NCBI GenBank assembly: GCA_016935975.1
Contig: JAFGPX010000180.1
Location: 1 to 59,509, forward strand
DNA: 59,509 bases
Direction of reading: 5' to 3'
DNA from: Deltaproteobacteria bacterium
GTDB taxonomy: Bacteria; Myxococcota_A; Polyangia; Fen-1088
Shown: positions 58,947 to 59,509 of the stretch, one piece after another
Position numbering within the stretch: position 1 is the stretch's first letter
How the letters are laid out: each line of letters opens with the position of its first letter
Position numbers and translations under genes: made by a program
Notes under the pieces: generated by a model
Databases searched by the model: none
What the model was told of the DNA's origin: nothing
Seen by the model: only the letters and a program-made list of their open reading frames with translations

Positions 58947-59509
58947 ATGCCGATGGACCCCCACCGAAAGACCCTCCGTCACTTCTACTGCAGCGATGAG
59001 CTGTGGCAGGTTTTCGAGCAGATGTCCGAGACGATGGACCGCGGGGTCGACGAACTCGTGAACGATGCGATGCGGACCTACGCCGAGCGGGGCGGCTACC
59101 TCGCGGGCCTCGATACCGACGCGCAGCCCTCGGGGCTCTACTCTCCCGACAGCGCCCGCCCGCCCGGGGTGCCGCCGCCCTTGCCGGCCGCGCGCATGAC
59201 CGCGCACTACGCCGGTCGGCCGCCCACGCCAGCGGCGCCGCCGGTGGCGGTGCCGCCGCCTATCCCCGACGGTGGCGACGCGCCGCCGCTCTACCTCATC
59301 TTCGGCAGTCAGAAGTACCTCGTGGACAAGGATCAGTTCATCATTGGCCGCGGCGCCAAGACCTCCGACCTGCCCATTCGCGACGGCAACATCTCGCGCA
59401 AGCACGCCGCCGTGGTTCGCCGCGCCGGCGCCTACTACATCAAGGATCTCGGTTCGACCAACGGCATCGACTTCAACGGCGAGCGCATCGAGGCGCGAAA
59501 GATCGAAGA
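58947..59509 (+). CDS. RHH-like / FHA domain protein (5' part; 3' end outside window)
   Basis: Read directly from the sequence; open to the window end with 187 complete codons. The N-terminal part (about 8-50), with RHFYCSDELWQVFEQMSE and VDELVNDAMRTYAERGGYL, resembles a ribbon-helix-helix unit. A Pro-rich linker (about 60-112) follows. From residue 113 an FHA domain begins: LYLIFGSQKYLV, IIGRG, ISRKHAAVV and DLGSTNGI, the phosphothreonine-binding motifs. FHA proteins read Ser/Thr kinase signals, which are plentiful in Myxococcota. The AGGT 8 bases before the ATG is a plausible ribosome-binding site. What follows the FHA domain is not in the window. Confidence 0.85.
   Translation, partial: MPMDPHRKTLRHFYCSDELWQVFEQMSETMDRGVDELVNDAMRTYAERGGYLAGLDTDAQPSGLYSPDSARPPGVPPPLPAARMTAHYAGRPPTPAAPPVAVPPPIPDGGDAPPLYLIFGSQKYLVDKDQFIIGRGAKTSDLPIRDGNISRKHAAVVRRAGAYYIKDLGSTNGIDFNGERIEARKIE

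Overview
The window is high-GC, densely coding DNA that fits a Myxococcota-type deltaproteobacterium. The signs are a CarD/CdnL regulator, many long lipoproteins and Cys-rich repeat lipoproteins, pseudo-receiver/DUF4388 and FHA proteins, DUF6918, a Tad pilus locus and an ElbD-like four-domain lipid enzyme. This is inference from gene content; there is no rRNA to fix the taxon.

Layout. 1-690: 3' end of a family-11 rhamnogalacturonan lyase, then an imperfect palindrome of CACAGAG units. 962-8773: a four-gene lipid cluster on + (HAD-IB phosphatase, LarA/DUF2088 protein, reductase-AMP ligase-ACP-acyltransferase fusion, SDR) resembling myxobacterial ether-lipid (elb) loci. 8770-13679 (-): a TonB-dependent receptor with two periplasmic binding lipoproteins but no transporter. 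13753-16316 (-): ligA behind carD. 16547-18165 (+): two type IV pilin genes, the second (PilA-like) with a near-consensus sigma-54 promoter and a strong terminator. 18242-19828 (-): nadB. 20053-24156 (+): lytic transglycosylase, TPR-AIM24, pgsA, pabB. 24137-26353 (-): CysQ-like phosphatase and an MFS carrier; then DUF6918 (+).

27088-34747: a cell-surface block with a 23-repeat Cys-rich lipoprotein (-) diverging from an OmpA/TSP3 protein and two lipoproteins (+). 34744-36800 is a lower-GC, scarred stretch: a cut-off membrane-protein 3' end, two diverged direct repeats flanking a membrane protein, and a possible IS5-type transposase relic. 36801-51556 is a complete Tad (Flp) pilus island: two Flp prepilins interleaved with three multi-pass, GT-C-like proteins, then tadV, tadE, cpaB, cpaC secretin, tadZ, tadA, tadB, tadC, tadD, a small lipoprotein and tadG. 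A pseudo-receiver/DUF4388 protein (51565-54084, -) converges on tadG. After it come tRNA-Cys(GCA), a large TPR lipoprotein (-), a glycerophosphodiesterase, a HEAT-repeat lipoprotein and the 5' part of an RHH-FHA protein cut by the window end.

How genes may work together. The four lipid genes can be read as one pathway: acid activation, loading on an ACP, reduction and acyl transfer, with phosphatase and SDR support. The Tad genes encode all expected assembly parts: pilins, peptidase, secretin, ATPase, TadB/C platform, pilotin-like TPR lipoprotein and minor pilins. The membrane proteins between the two pilins make pilin or surface glycosylation an attractive but unproven idea.
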